A stretch of 8,920 bases of DNA from Bacillota bacterium (GCA_023446675.1 JAEXPO010000210.1:1-8920); one strand, 5' to 3'. Shown: positions 1 to 6,060, counted from the stretch's first letter. Program-made: numbers and translations. The notes: generated by a model from the sequence alone, not told the origin.

Positions 1-1077
1 GTTCACCAGATGACTGGCCCAGGGATTAAAGCCTTTTTGGACAAGGGCTTTAGCCCATTTCCGATCCTCTTCAAAAAAGTCCTCCAAATGGAGAAGAAGA
101 GGCTCCATACCCAAATCCGCCAGGTAGTCGGCCAGAGGCACAGGATCCCTGTCCATGGGCCCTGAAAGAAAGGATTTCCCCTTAAGCACGGCGCGTGCTT
201 TTTGTTCAAGCTCCAAAACAGACGCTTTTCGGTTGGGGCGGCCTGTCTCAATGGTAATACCAAGAGCCTTTTCAAGGCCCTCATAGGCTTCTTCAATTTG
301 TTCAGTGCGATAAAGGTCATGAAAACCCAGCCAGGGGATTCCCAGGCTTTTTTCCATTTTCCGGGCCAGAGGGCCCCCCTCGGGAGCCAGTACAAGATTC
401 AGCGAAGCGGAGGAGGCTCTTTCAAAGGCCTCAATCGATGATCCACGTCCCAGAAAGTTAAGCTCTATGCCCTTATTCTGAAGCTCCTTTAAAAGCCCTT
501 CACTGTCGCCGGACAGAACCTCGGGCTCCAGACCCGGCACATTGACAAGGTTTTCGATCCTTGGTCCCGGCTCCATAATTCCCCCCAGAGCCTCAAGGGT
601 TTTCCACCACCCCGATGGGTAGCTGTTGCAGCTGAAATGAGCCAGGGATACAGGCGCTACCTTAATTCCCAGGGTTACCTCCGCCTCCCGGGCAAGGGAT
701 TCCATGTCCTCCCCAATCAGCTCGGGCACACAGGTGGTAATAAGGAGAATAGCTCTTGCCCCCGCCTCTCCCATGGTTTTAAGGGCTATAAAGACATTCT
801 CCCGGCAGCCGAAAACCACTTCGCTGCTGTCAAGAACATAAAGCCAGTGAAGCTCGCCCCCGGTACCTTCCGACTTAGGTATCACCATGCGGCTGTAGCT
901 TGTACATTCGGGAGTTCCCACAATCAGTGTGGAAAGACCCTTAATGCTGCTTCCCGTCATAAGCGCCGTGTGCATGGGGCAATGGCTGCCGGGATAGGCG
1001 GCAGGGGTCAGAAATTTAATTCCCTTAACGGACTGGATCTGGGATAATCTTTTAACCGGCGTTTCTTCTATTCTCAT
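1..1077 (-). CDS. Nitrogenase component 1-like protein (NifD/NifE/CfbD superfamily), C-terminus cut by window edge
   Basis: The frame is open from the ATG at 1077 to the left edge, giving 359 residues of a protein family usually 400 or more long. Cys33, Cys58 and Cys116 have the spacing (25 and 58 residues) of the FeS-cluster cysteines of component-1 proteins; the last lies in the hallmark TTCVPELIGED. Other family signatures are HFSCNSYPSG (147-156) and the late SGPMDRDPVPLADYLADLG segment. The only other cysteines seen are Cys91 and Cys150. None occurs from 151 to 359, so there is no visible counterpart of the NifD FeMo-cofactor cysteine. The start overlaps the stop of the NifH-like gene in ATGA, so the two are translationally coupled partners: the reductase presumably feeds electrons with ATP hydrolysis to this catalytic protein. 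Substrate is unknown; linkage to a ferric-chelate importer suggests a tetrapyrrole, siderophore or other metal complex (inference). A homodimer, as known for CfbD, or a second subunit beyond the edge are both possible. Confidence 0.88.
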   Translation of the reverse strand, partial: MRIEETPVKRLSQIQSVKGIKFLTPAAYPGSHCPMHTALMTGSSIKGLSTLIVGTPECTSYSRMVIPKSEGTGGELHWLYVLDSSEVVFGCRENVFIALKTMGEAGARAILLITTCVPELIGEDMESLAREAEVTLGIKVAPVSLAHFSCNSYPSGWWKTLEALGGIMEPGPRIENLVNVPGLEPEVLSGDSEGLLKELQNKGIELNFLGRGSSIEAFERASSASLNLVLAPEGGPLARKMEKSLGIPWLGFHDLYRTEQIEEAYEGLEKALGITIETGRPNRKASVLELEQKARAVLKGKSFLSGPMDRDPVPLADYLADLGMEPLLLHLEDFFEEDRKWAKALVQKGFNPWASHLVN

Positions 1078-1838
1078 TTAAGGCTTCCGCCTTCCTCTGC
1101 ATCAAGTATCATTTGCGCCAGCTTCCGGTAATGCCCGGCCATAACGCTTTGGGGAAAGGCCTCCACGACGGTTTTACCCATGGCCTCCGCCTGCTGGACC
1201 TGGGTATCCCTGGGCAGCCGGCAGAGGATGGAGGTGCCAATCTCCGCGGCAGCCGCCTTAACCAGGTCCTCCTCACCGTCAAAATTCTTGGCATTGAATA
1301 TAAGGCCCTTCAGGGAAGCATAGCCACGCTTTCCAAAGCTTTTTACGGCGTGGGCAATATTGGTTGCGGCATAGAGAGACATCATTTCTCCGGAGGTGAC
1401 AATCATGACATGATCGGCATAACCTCCCCGTATGGGCATGGCAAAGCCGCCGCAGACCACATCTCCCAGTACATCATAAAGCACAATATCCGGCTGATAC
1501 TCCTCATAGGCATTAAGCTCTGCCAGCTTGTCAAAGGCCGTAATAATGCCTCTGCCGGCGCAGCCCACCCCCGGAACAGGGCCTCCCGATTCCACGCACA
1601 ATACACCCATAGCCCCTTCCGTTACCAGATCGGTGAGCTGGGCGTCTCCCTTTTCACGCAATACGTCAAGCACCGTTTGAATAGGCTTCCCGCCTGTAAG
1701 ATTGCGGGTGGAATCGGCCTTGGGATCACAGCCGATTTGCATCACCCGCAGCCCCCGGTCCGCAAGTGCCGCCGCCGTATTGGAAACAGTTGTGGATTTA
1801 CCGATGCCGCCCTTTCCATAGATGGCCAGTTTTATCAT
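1074..1838 (-). CDS. NifH-like ATP-dependent iron-sulfur reductase (nitrogenase iron protein family)
   Basis: This is a complete 254-residue protein, somewhat shorter than true NifH (about 275-295). The P-loop GKGGIGKST is at 8-16 and the switch region CDPKADST at 37-44. Cys93 (in GCAGRG) and Cys129 (in DVVCGGFAMP) are the two ligands that let a homodimer hold one bridging 4Fe-4S cluster. Arg96 corresponds to the arginine that is ADP-ribosylated in some NifH proteins. The family couples ATP hydrolysis to single-electron transfer at very low potential into a component-1 partner, here the gene overlapping its stop. GGGAGG six bases before the ATG supports the start at 1838. It lies 44 bp after the ABC ATPase gene in the same operon. 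Because it sits with an importer and one component-1 gene, and no other nif genes are visible, it is more likely a nitrogenase-like (Nfl/CfbC-type) reductase than dinitrogenase reductase. Confidence 0.93.
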   Translation of the reverse strand: MIKLAIYGKGGIGKSTTVSNTAAALADRGLRVMQIGCDPKADSTRNLTGGKPIQTVLDVLREKGDAQLTDLVTEGAMGVLCVESGGPVPGVGCAGRGIITAFDKLAELNAYEEYQPDIVLYDVLGDVVCGGFAMPIRGGYADHVMIVTSGEMMSLYAATNIAHAVKSFGKRGYASLKGLIFNAKNFDGEEDLVKAAAAEIGTSILCRLPRDTQVQQAEAMGKTVVEAFPQSVMAGHYRKLAQMILDAEEGGSLK

Positions 1839-1882
1839 TGTAACCTCCCTTGTTTTACCCGGTTTGTTTTCGTCTTAAGCCG

Positions 1883-2674
1883 TTAAGCTTCATTTATAAG
1901 GTTATAGGTTATGCACGCCGGTTTTCCGGTACGGGGATCCATAACAATTTCCGCGTCAATGGAAAAGGTCTTTTTAAGCACCTCATGCTGCATAACCTCT
2001 TCGGGGGTTCCGCTGTAGACCATTTCCCCGTTTCTAACGGCTACCATATAATGGGAAAACCTGGCTGCCAGGTTCAAATCATGGAGAACCATAACAATGG
2101 TGCAGCCCTGTTCGGAGTTAAGACGCTGCAATAGCTCGAGAACCTCCAGCTGATAGGAAAGGTCCAGGTAGGTTGTAGGTTCGTCCAAAAGAATGAGATC
2201 CGTTTGCTGGGCAAGAGCCATGGCAATCCACACTCTCTGGCGCTGTCCCCCGGAGAGATTGTCCACAGGAGTGGTTTCATAGCCTGTCAGGCGTGTTGCC
2301 TCCAGCGCCCACCGAACCGTTTTTTTGTCCTCCTCCGACAGTCTTCCGAAGCCCTTTTGATGGGGAAAGCGGCCAAAGGAGACCAGCTCGTTTACCGTAA
2401 GTCCTCCGGGGGCCTGGGGAGTTTGGGGCAGAACCGCCATCTTTTTGGCAATCTCCCGGGTGGACATCTGCCTGATATCCCGGCCGTTTAAGTAAACCAT
2501 GCCTCCCCTGGGCTTTAAAAGCCTTCCTACCGCTTTTAAAACAGTGGATTTGCCGCATCCGTTAGGCCCTATAATGGAGGTTATTTTACCTTGGGGCAGG
2601 CATAAATCCAGATTGGGCACGATAAGGTGATCGTCATAGGCTACCGCAAGATTAGAAGCTTCTATACTATGCAT
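1883..2674 (-). CDS. ABC transporter ATP-binding protein, FecE/FhuC/BtuD type (iron chelate or cobalamin uptake)
   Basis: This is a complete 263-residue nucleotide-binding subunit that powers import through the two permeases encoded upstream. Walker A is GPNGCGKST (36-44), the Q-loop glutamine is in VLPQTPQAP (81-89), the signature is LSGGQRQR (140-147), Walker B is LILLDEPT (160-167) with catalytic Glu165, the D-loop follows at 170-172, and the switch histidine is His198 in LHDLN. The spacing and the TYLDLSYQLEVLELL stretch are typical of siderophore/heme/B12 ATPases. A ribosome binding site (GAGAGGAT) lies just before the ATG at 2674. The gene is separated by 71 bp from permease 2, a slightly longer gap than elsewhere in the operon. 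The family is well established; the substrate is not determinable from the ATPase. Confidence 0.95.
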   Translation of the reverse strand: MHSIEASNLAVAYDDHLIVPNLDLCLPQGKITSIIGPNGCGKSTVLKAVGRLLKPRGGMVYLNGRDIRQMSTREIAKKMAVLPQTPQAPGGLTVNELVSFGRFPHQKGFGRLSEEDKKTVRWALEATRLTGYETTPVDNLSGGQRQRVWIAMALAQQTDLILLDEPTTYLDLSYQLEVLELLQRLNSEQGCTIVMVLHDLNLAARFSHYMVAVRNGEMVYSGTPEEVMQHEVLKKTFSIDAEIVMDPRTGKPACITYNLINEA

Positions 2675-2724
2675 TTTTTTATCCTCTCTTCTGATATTTC
2701 ATTAGCGACTTTTTTTACACTGAA

Positions 2725-2738
2725 ACGGACTCCTCCGT
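2725..2738 (-). other. Small hairpin in the permease-ATPase gap
   Basis: ACGGA and TCCGT form a 5-bp perfect inverted repeat with a 4-base loop within the 71-bp gap between permease 2 and the ATPase gene. It sits shortly after the permease stop. No uridine run directly follows on the minus strand, so it is not a convincing terminator. It could tune expression or RNA decay between the cistrons, or be chance. Confidence 0.2.
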
Positions 2739-2745
2739 CTAAAAA

Positions 2746-3783
2746 TCATCCCTTGTTTTTGGCCAAAAGGTACAGGAAATAGGGAGCACCCACGGCTGCC
2801 GCGACAATTCCCGTAGGTATTTCCGAGGGCTGCACAATGGTTCTTGCCAGGGTGTCGGACACTGAAAGGAGAACACCGCCCACCAGTGCGCACACAGGAA
2901 GGAGCCTTCCATGCCTGGGTCCTACCAGCCTTCTTGCCAGATGGGGCGCTATCAGCCCTACAAAGCTTATGCTTCCGCTGACTGCCACACAGGAGGCGGC
3001 AAGGGCTACCGATACAGCCAGAAGCTTTCGCTGCTCCCGGGTGACCGAAGCCCCCAGACCGCCGGCTGTATCCGTTCCCAGGCTTAAAACATCCAGAACC
3101 CTGCTTTTATAAAAAGCATAAGGCAGCAGTATTAAAAGCCAGGGCAAAAGGGACAGGACATAACGCCAGTTGGATCCCCATATGGTTCCGCCCTGCCAGG
3201 AGGCCACAAAATCAAACTGGGCGTCGTCAAGCTTAATAACCAGTACCGTCATAAGCGCGTTTATTCCCGCCTGGACGGCAATTCCCATAAGCACAAGCCT
3301 TAGAGGGGCCACGCCTTCATGACGGCGAAAAGCAAGCACATAAATAAGAATGGCTGTGGCCCCTCCTCCGATGAGAGCAAGAAAGGGAAGAGCCATAACC
3401 GATCCCAGGGATTTGCTCCCAAAAAAGACCACATACAAAACCACCATAAGGCCCGCACCGGCATTGATGCCCAAAAGCCCCGGATCCGCCAGGGCGTTTT
3501 TCGTTACTCCCTGAATAAGGGCTCCCGACATGGCAAGGCCTGCGCCCACCATAATAGACAGAACCATTCTGGGAAGCCGGAAGCTGAACAATATAAGGTT
3601 TTCCTTCTCCGATCCGCCTCCAAAAAGGGTCCGCAGCGTATCCATCGGCGAAAGGGGTGTATAGCCCGTATTCATGGCTACTATGAAGGACAGCACAAGA
3701 AGCGTGAAAAAGGCAATTGTGATATAAAAGCCCTGAATGGCCTTTTTACGGTAATAAGCTTCGGCTCCGTTAATATCCCGCAT
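2746..3783 (-). CDS. FecCD-family ABC transporter permease (second subunit)
   Basis: This is an integral membrane protein of 345 residues, normal for the family, with many hydrophobic segments beginning at about residue 18. Family landmarks are FRLPR (68-72), the GALIQGVTKNALADPGLLG region that follows, and SFVGLIAPHLAR (273-284), part of the cytoplasmic loop that contacts the ATPase. Together with the adjacent paralogous permease it should form the heteromeric channel of a BtuC/FhuB-type importer for an iron chelate, heme or corrinoid. Its ATG at 3783 overlaps the TAA of the upstream permease by one base (TAATG), and a strong AAAGGAGG lies eight bases before the ATG inside the end of that gene, indicating translational coupling. 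Sequence differences from permease 1 show an old duplication, not a recent copy. Confidence 0.94.
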   Translation of the reverse strand: MRDINGAEAYYRKKAIQGFYITIAFFTLLVLSFIVAMNTGYTPLSPMDTLRTLFGGGSEKENLILFSFRLPRMVLSIMVGAGLAMSGALIQGVTKNALADPGLLGINAGAGLMVVLYVVFFGSKSLGSVMALPFLALIGGGATAILIYVLAFRRHEGVAPLRLVLMGIAVQAGINALMTVLVIKLDDAQFDFVASWQGGTIWGSNWRYVLSLLPWLLILLPYAFYKSRVLDVLSLGTDTAGGLGASVTREQRKLLAVSVALAASCVAVSGSISFVGLIAPHLARRLVGPRHGRLLPVCALVGGVLLSVSDTLARTIVQPSEIPTGIVAAAVGAPYFLYLLAKNKG

Positions 3784-4826
3784 TAAAACGCCCTCCTTTC
3801 CTTACGCGCAAGATAGAGAAAGAAGGGAACGCCGATAAGGGAAATAAGAGCTCCCACCGGTGTTTCAAAGGGCGGATTCAGCATTCGCGCACCCAAATCG
3901 GCCAGAACCATCAGAAGGGCTCCCAGCACAGCCGCTCCGGGAAGGATGTGCTTATAGTCCAGTCCAAGAAAATAGCGGGCAAGATGAGGAATAACCAGCC
4001 CTATAAAGCCGACGGCACCCACAACAGCAACCGAGGCCCCTGCCAGCATGAGCACAAGCAGGGCAGAAATCCCCTTTACAAAAGTGGTATTAAGCCCCAG
4101 GCCCTTCGACACCTCCTCACCCAGACTCAAAAGGGTAACCTGTCTTGATATGGCAATGGCTCCGACAAGGGCCGCCCCCACCCAGGGCCCTATAAGCTTA
4201 AGCTGCCTCCAGTCGCTGCCTGCCACACCTCCGGCAAGCCAAAACATAATATCCTGATCCACCTGGTGATAATAAGCAATTCCCTGGCTTAAGGCCGAAA
4301 GCAGCGCACTTGTGGCGGCTCCTGCCAGCACAAGGCGCATAGGGGTAGCTCCGCCCTTCTGCACCGATGCAATGCCATAAACCAGGCCCGCTCCCAGAGC
4401 AGCTCCCAAAAAGGAAAAGAATATAATGCTCATATAAGAAAGACCCGTAAAAAAGGCAAAGCACAGCGCAAGGGAAAATCCCGCGCCGGCGTTTAGTCCC
4501 ATGAGGCCCGAATCGGCCATGGGATTTCGGGTTACTCCCTGCATCAATCCTCCCGCAACTGCAAAAGCCGAGCCAACCAGGGCACTTGCCAGCACTCTTG
4601 GAAGCCTCAGATCCACAATAATCAAATGCCGGGTGTTATCCGGATCAAAGTGAAGCAGGGCATCAAGAACCTCCGACAAGGGGATATTCATGGCTCCCTT
4701 GGCTACGGAAACAGCCATGGTAAGCACTAGCAGGATAAAGCATCCGGTTATGAATAAAAAGGCTCTGGGCGTGAGGCTTTTTTTTCTTTGAGGATTGGCA
4801 GAAGCTGATTTTAAGGCTGTGTTCAT
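3783..4826 (-). CDS. FecCD-family ABC transporter permease (first gene of the Fur-controlled operon)
   Basis: This 347-residue multi-spanning membrane protein has its first hydrophobic segment at about 21-41. Family landmarks are RLPR (74-77), GGLMQGVTRNPMADSGLMG shortly after, and GFIGLVIPHLAR (273-284), the ATPase-contact region. It pairs with the next gene to form the translocation pore of a metal-chelate or heme/cobalamin importer. It is the promoter-proximal gene: an AAAGGA ribosome binding site is a few bases before the ATG at 4826, and a promoter with a Fur box lies 50-80 bp upstream. No periplasmic-type binding lipoprotein precedes it, unlike many fec/fhu operons; that component may lie past the left edge or elsewhere in the genome. 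Confidence 0.94.
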   Translation of the reverse strand: MNTALKSASANPQRKKSLTPRAFLFITGCFILLVLTMAVSVAKGAMNIPLSEVLDALLHFDPDNTRHLIIVDLRLPRVLASALVGSAFAVAGGLMQGVTRNPMADSGLMGLNAGAGFSLALCFAFFTGLSYMSIIFFSFLGAALGAGLVYGIASVQKGGATPMRLVLAGAATSALLSALSQGIAYYHQVDQDIMFWLAGGVAGSDWRQLKLIGPWVGAALVGAIAISRQVTLLSLGEEVSKGLGLNTTFVKGISALLVLMLAGASVAVVGAVGFIGLVIPHLARYFLGLDYKHILPGAAVLGALLMVLADLGARMLNPPFETPVGALISLIGVPFFLYLARKERRAF

Positions 4827-4871
4827 TGTTATTTCCTTTTATGTATCCTATTGTTTGTGTGTAAGCTCTCC

Positions 4872-4886
4872 CTATTATGATAATAG
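4872..4886. promoter_or_regulatory. Second 7-1-7 palindrome over the -10 box
   Basis: CTATTAT-G-ATAATAG is also a perfect 7-1-7 inverted repeat, centred 18 bp from the Fur box centre, and it contains the GATAAT hexamer. It covers the -10 element of the same promoter. It may be a second Fur dimer site or a site for another metalloregulator. It fits the Fur consensus clearly less well than the neighbouring box, and AT-rich promoters can produce such symmetry by chance. Confidence 0.4.
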
Positions 4887-4905
4887 CAATGAAAATCATT
4901 TTCAA
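4877..4905 (-). promoter_or_regulatory. Sigma-A-type promoter of the importer/nitrogenase-like operon
   Basis: On the minus strand, TTGAAA (4905-4900) and TATCAT (4882-4877) each match the housekeeping consensus at five of six positions and are separated by the ideal 17 bp. Transcription would begin near 4870, leaving a leader of about 45 nt before the first permease ATG. The Fur-type palindrome covers the -35 box and spacer, and a second palindrome covers the -10 box. Confidence 0.7.
4890..4904. promoter_or_regulatory. Fur box (perfect 7-1-7 palindrome)
   Basis: TGAAAAT-C-ATTTTCA is a perfect inverted repeat. Setting aside the central base, it differs from the Fur core TGATAAT-N-ATTATCA at only two symmetric positions. 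It overlaps the -35 box and spacer of the operon promoter, the position expected for iron-dependent repression. This implies that the importer and the nitrogenase-like genes are induced when iron is scarce. Another member of the Fur family (for example Zur or PerR) cannot be excluded from sequence alone. Confidence 0.8.
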
Positions 4906-5054
4906 TATCATTCTATTATTCAATGGCTGAAAATACGTATAGTACAGTTTATCAAAAAAGAAAGCCAACAAGAATAAAGCCATTTGCAAAAGGTCATGGA
5001 TTTTTTAACGTACGGCCTCTAATGATAATTCCTTAATTATATATTTTTTACTCT

Positions 5055-5082
5055 AAATGTAACACTATTATAGAATTGTTAC
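5055..5082 (+). repeat. Left copy of the inverted repeat with internal dyad
   Basis: The copy reads AAATGTAACA, then CTATTATAGAAT, then TGTTAC. GTAACA (5059-5064) and TGTTAC (5077-5082) pair as a 6-bp stem around a 12-base loop. Pairing can continue outward through AAA and TTT after one T-T mismatch (5058 with 5083). Read on the minus strand, the loop contains a perfect TATAAT (5072-5067) pointing toward the importer operon. Confidence 0.75.
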
Positions 5083-5200
5083 TTTTGGATATATATTACC
5101 TATGCTTATCTTATTAATTAAGCTATACCATTCACTGGATAATGTCAACGAAATTTCGACAAAAAATTACAAAAAGTACATTATTAATTGGAAAAGGTTA

Positions 5201-5347
5201 TTATTTATCTTCAAAAGCCGCACAAATACTTCTTTTTTGATTATTCAACAGCTTGTGCTGCAGGCTGGTTTCAAAAGCCTTTTTCAAAGCATCAAGCTGT
5301 CGGATTTCTTTACGAAGAATGCTTAAACTGGCGCTTAGAATTCTTGA
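5201..5347 (-). pseudogene. Possible coding remnant inside the inverted-repeat element
   Basis: This minus-strand frame is open between two stops and translates to a helical, charged stretch including LSILRKEIRQLDALKKAF and ETSLQHKLLNNQKRS. It has no ATG and no ribosome binding site. Its base composition is closer to genes than to the flanking AT-rich DNA. The heptad-like leucine and isoleucine spacing looks protein-like, but I do not recognise a family. It could be a decayed transposase or other gene tail, or simply chance. Confidence 0.2.
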
Positions 5348-5411
5348 TTAGTATCAAAGCCCACAATCTCTAAGGCTTGGCGAGCTTATCACAAGCCCTT
5401 GCTTTATAAAT

Positions 5412-5447
5412 AAAATGCAACAATTCTATAATAATGTTGCATTTTTT
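5412..5447 (+). terminator. Terminator-like hairpin at the right repeat
   Basis: AAAATGCAACA (5412-5422) pairs perfectly with TGTTGCATTTT (5435-5445), giving an 11-bp stem and 12-base loop. The right arm ends in a run of six T (5442-5447), as in an intrinsic terminator on the plus strand. There is no supported plus-strand gene upstream for it to end, and the stem is mostly AT. It may instead block read-through into cheW, or be only the structure of the repeat. Confidence 0.3.
5417..5444 (-). repeat. Right copy of the inverted repeat with internal dyad
   Basis: On the minus strand this copy reads AAATGCAACA, then TTATTATAGAAT, then TGTTGC. It differs from the left copy at three positions. Two of these (5439 and 5418) are a C-G pair where the left copy has T-A at the paired stem positions (5060 and 5081), so the stem is preserved. 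The third is in the loop. The plus strand of the loop contains a perfect TATAAT (5427-5432) pointing toward cheW, but no good -35 box lies 16-18 bp upstream of it. Confidence 0.75.
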
Positions 5448-5462
5448 GTTGACTGCCCTTCA

Positions 5463-5479
5463 GCAGCAAAAAGTGCTGC
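5463..5479 (+). other. Small inverted repeat in the cheW leader
   Basis: GCAGCA and TGCTGC form a 6-bp GC-rich stem around the loop AAAAG, 43 bases before the cheW ATG. It is too far upstream to cover the ribosome binding site directly. It could be a leader hairpin or a protein-binding dyad. Function is not evident. Confidence 0.2.
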
Positions 5480-5507
5480 CCATGAAGCTCAACAAGTTTG
5501 TTTGTCG

Positions 5508-5515
5508 AAAGGAGG
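5508..5515 (+). promoter_or_regulatory. Ribosome binding site fixing the cheW start
   Basis: AAAGGAGG lies six bases before the ATG at 5522. An in-frame TTG at 5498 would extend the protein by eight residues but would place this motif inside the coding sequence, so the ATG is preferred. Confidence 0.85.
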
Positions 5516-5521
5516 ACAAAA

Positions 5522-6001
5522 ATGGGACTGGCTAAGGATTCACTTTTAGAGATGGAAGAAGATACAGGGCAAGGCCGGTATTTGGTTTTTGTTGTGGAAA
5601 ACGAAGCATTGGGAGTAGAGATTGAGCATGTAAAGGAGATTATCAGTATTCAGCCCATCACCCAGGTGCCCGGCACTCCTGCTCACGTCAGGGGCATCAT
5701 CAACCTGCGGGGGCAAATCATTCCCGTAATCGACATGAGGCTGCGGTTTTCAAAAACCCCCCAGTCCTATACAGAGCGCACCTGCATCATTGTTGCTGAA
5801 GCAGGGAGGCACCTTGCCGGATTAATTGTGGATAAGGTTACGGAGGTACTTCCTATCAAAGCTGAGGATATCTCAAGGCCTCTTTTGCATACCCATTCCT
5901 CCGAGGATTGTGTAAAAGGGATCAGCAAAGCCGACGGACAGATCAAGCTTTTGATTGACGCAGAAAAACTGCTCTCCAAAGAGCTCCTGCCGGAGAAGTA
6001 A
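5522..6001 (+). CDS. cheW: CheW chemotaxis adaptor protein
   Basis: This 159-residue single-domain CheW protein is a cytoplasmic scaffold that links chemoreceptors to the histidine kinase CheA in receptor arrays. The CheW fold covers about residues 18-155. Family signatures are YLVFVVENEALGVEI near the start, the segment VPGTPAHVRGIINLRGQIIP with NLRG at 61-64 (its arginine is highly conserved in the family), and VDKVTEVLPI later. The length is typical, and there is no fused receiver (CheV) or kinase domain. The MCP gene follows after 59 bp on the same strand with its own ribosome binding site and no terminator between them, so they are probably cotranscribed and the two products likely work together. 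No other che gene is visible. A convincing promoter was not found; a TATAAT at 5427-5432 has no good -35 box. Confidence 0.95.
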   Translation: MGLAKDSLLEMEEDTGQGRYLVFVVENEALGVEIEHVKEIISIQPITQVPGTPAHVRGIINLRGQIIPVIDMRLRFSKTPQSYTERTCIIVAEAGRHLAGLIVDKVTEVLPIKAEDISRPLLHTHSSEDCVKGISKADGQIKLLIDAEKLLSKELLPEK

Positions 6002-6060
6002 AGGGTGCTTTTAAAACGCCAATACAGCGCTTTAATTATTAGAGGATAAGGAGAAACATT

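Larger units (their letters stand above)
5055..5444. mobile_element. AT-rich segment bounded by inverted 28-bp repeats (MITE-like or invertible element)
   Basis: The gene-free gap between the divergent operons (4827-5521) is strongly AT-rich. Its core is bounded by two inverted copies of a 28-bp sequence with 25 identical positions. No convincing complete gene lies between them. The interior becomes less AT-rich around 5240-5340, where a short minus-strand coding-like stretch is present. A clear target-site duplication is not visible: both ends adjoin ATTTTTT runs (5043-5049 and 5441-5447), but these do not sit symmetrically with respect to the repeat ends. A MITE, a decayed insertion sequence, or an invertible switch are alternatives. 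Between the Fur promoter and the left repeat (4906-5054) I see nothing further that I can support. Confidence 0.45.

Noticed and set aside
1..1838. True nitrogen-fixation genes (nifH and nifD)
   Set aside because: Only one component-1 gene is in view, the reductase is short, no FeMo-cofactor cysteine is visible, no other nif gene is near, and the operon is headed by a metal-chelate importer under a Fur-type box.
1113..1886. Long plus-strand open frame of 257 codons antisense to the NifH-like gene
   Set aside because: It mirrors the strongly conserved minus-strand NifH-like reading frame, has no ribosome binding site and no recognisable domain.
5025..5049. ATAATT/AATTAT stem followed by a T run as a plus-strand terminator
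   Set aside because: The stem is six A-T pairs only, very weak, in AT-rich DNA where such symmetry is common, and no upstream plus-strand gene needs terminating.
5102..5326. 74-codon plus-strand open frame in the AT-rich gap
   Set aside because: No ribosome binding site precedes the ATG, the product is low-complexity and AT-driven with no recognisable motif, and it lies inside the inverted-repeat element.
5374..5397. GGCTTG/CAAGCC inverted repeat as a terminator or riboswitch piece
   Set aside because: It is only a 6-bp stem with a 12-base loop and no T run on either strand, and it does not match any riboswitch core that I can recognise.
5043..5447. ATTTTTT at both ends as a target-site duplication of the repeat element
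   Set aside because: The left run lies outside the repeat by several bases while the right run overlaps the repeat end, so the positions are not symmetrical; homopolymer runs are weak evidence.
5498..5521. Upstream TTG as the cheW start
   Set aside because: It would put the strong AAAGGAGG inside the gene; the ATG at 5522 is ideally spaced from that motif and begins a normal-length CheW.
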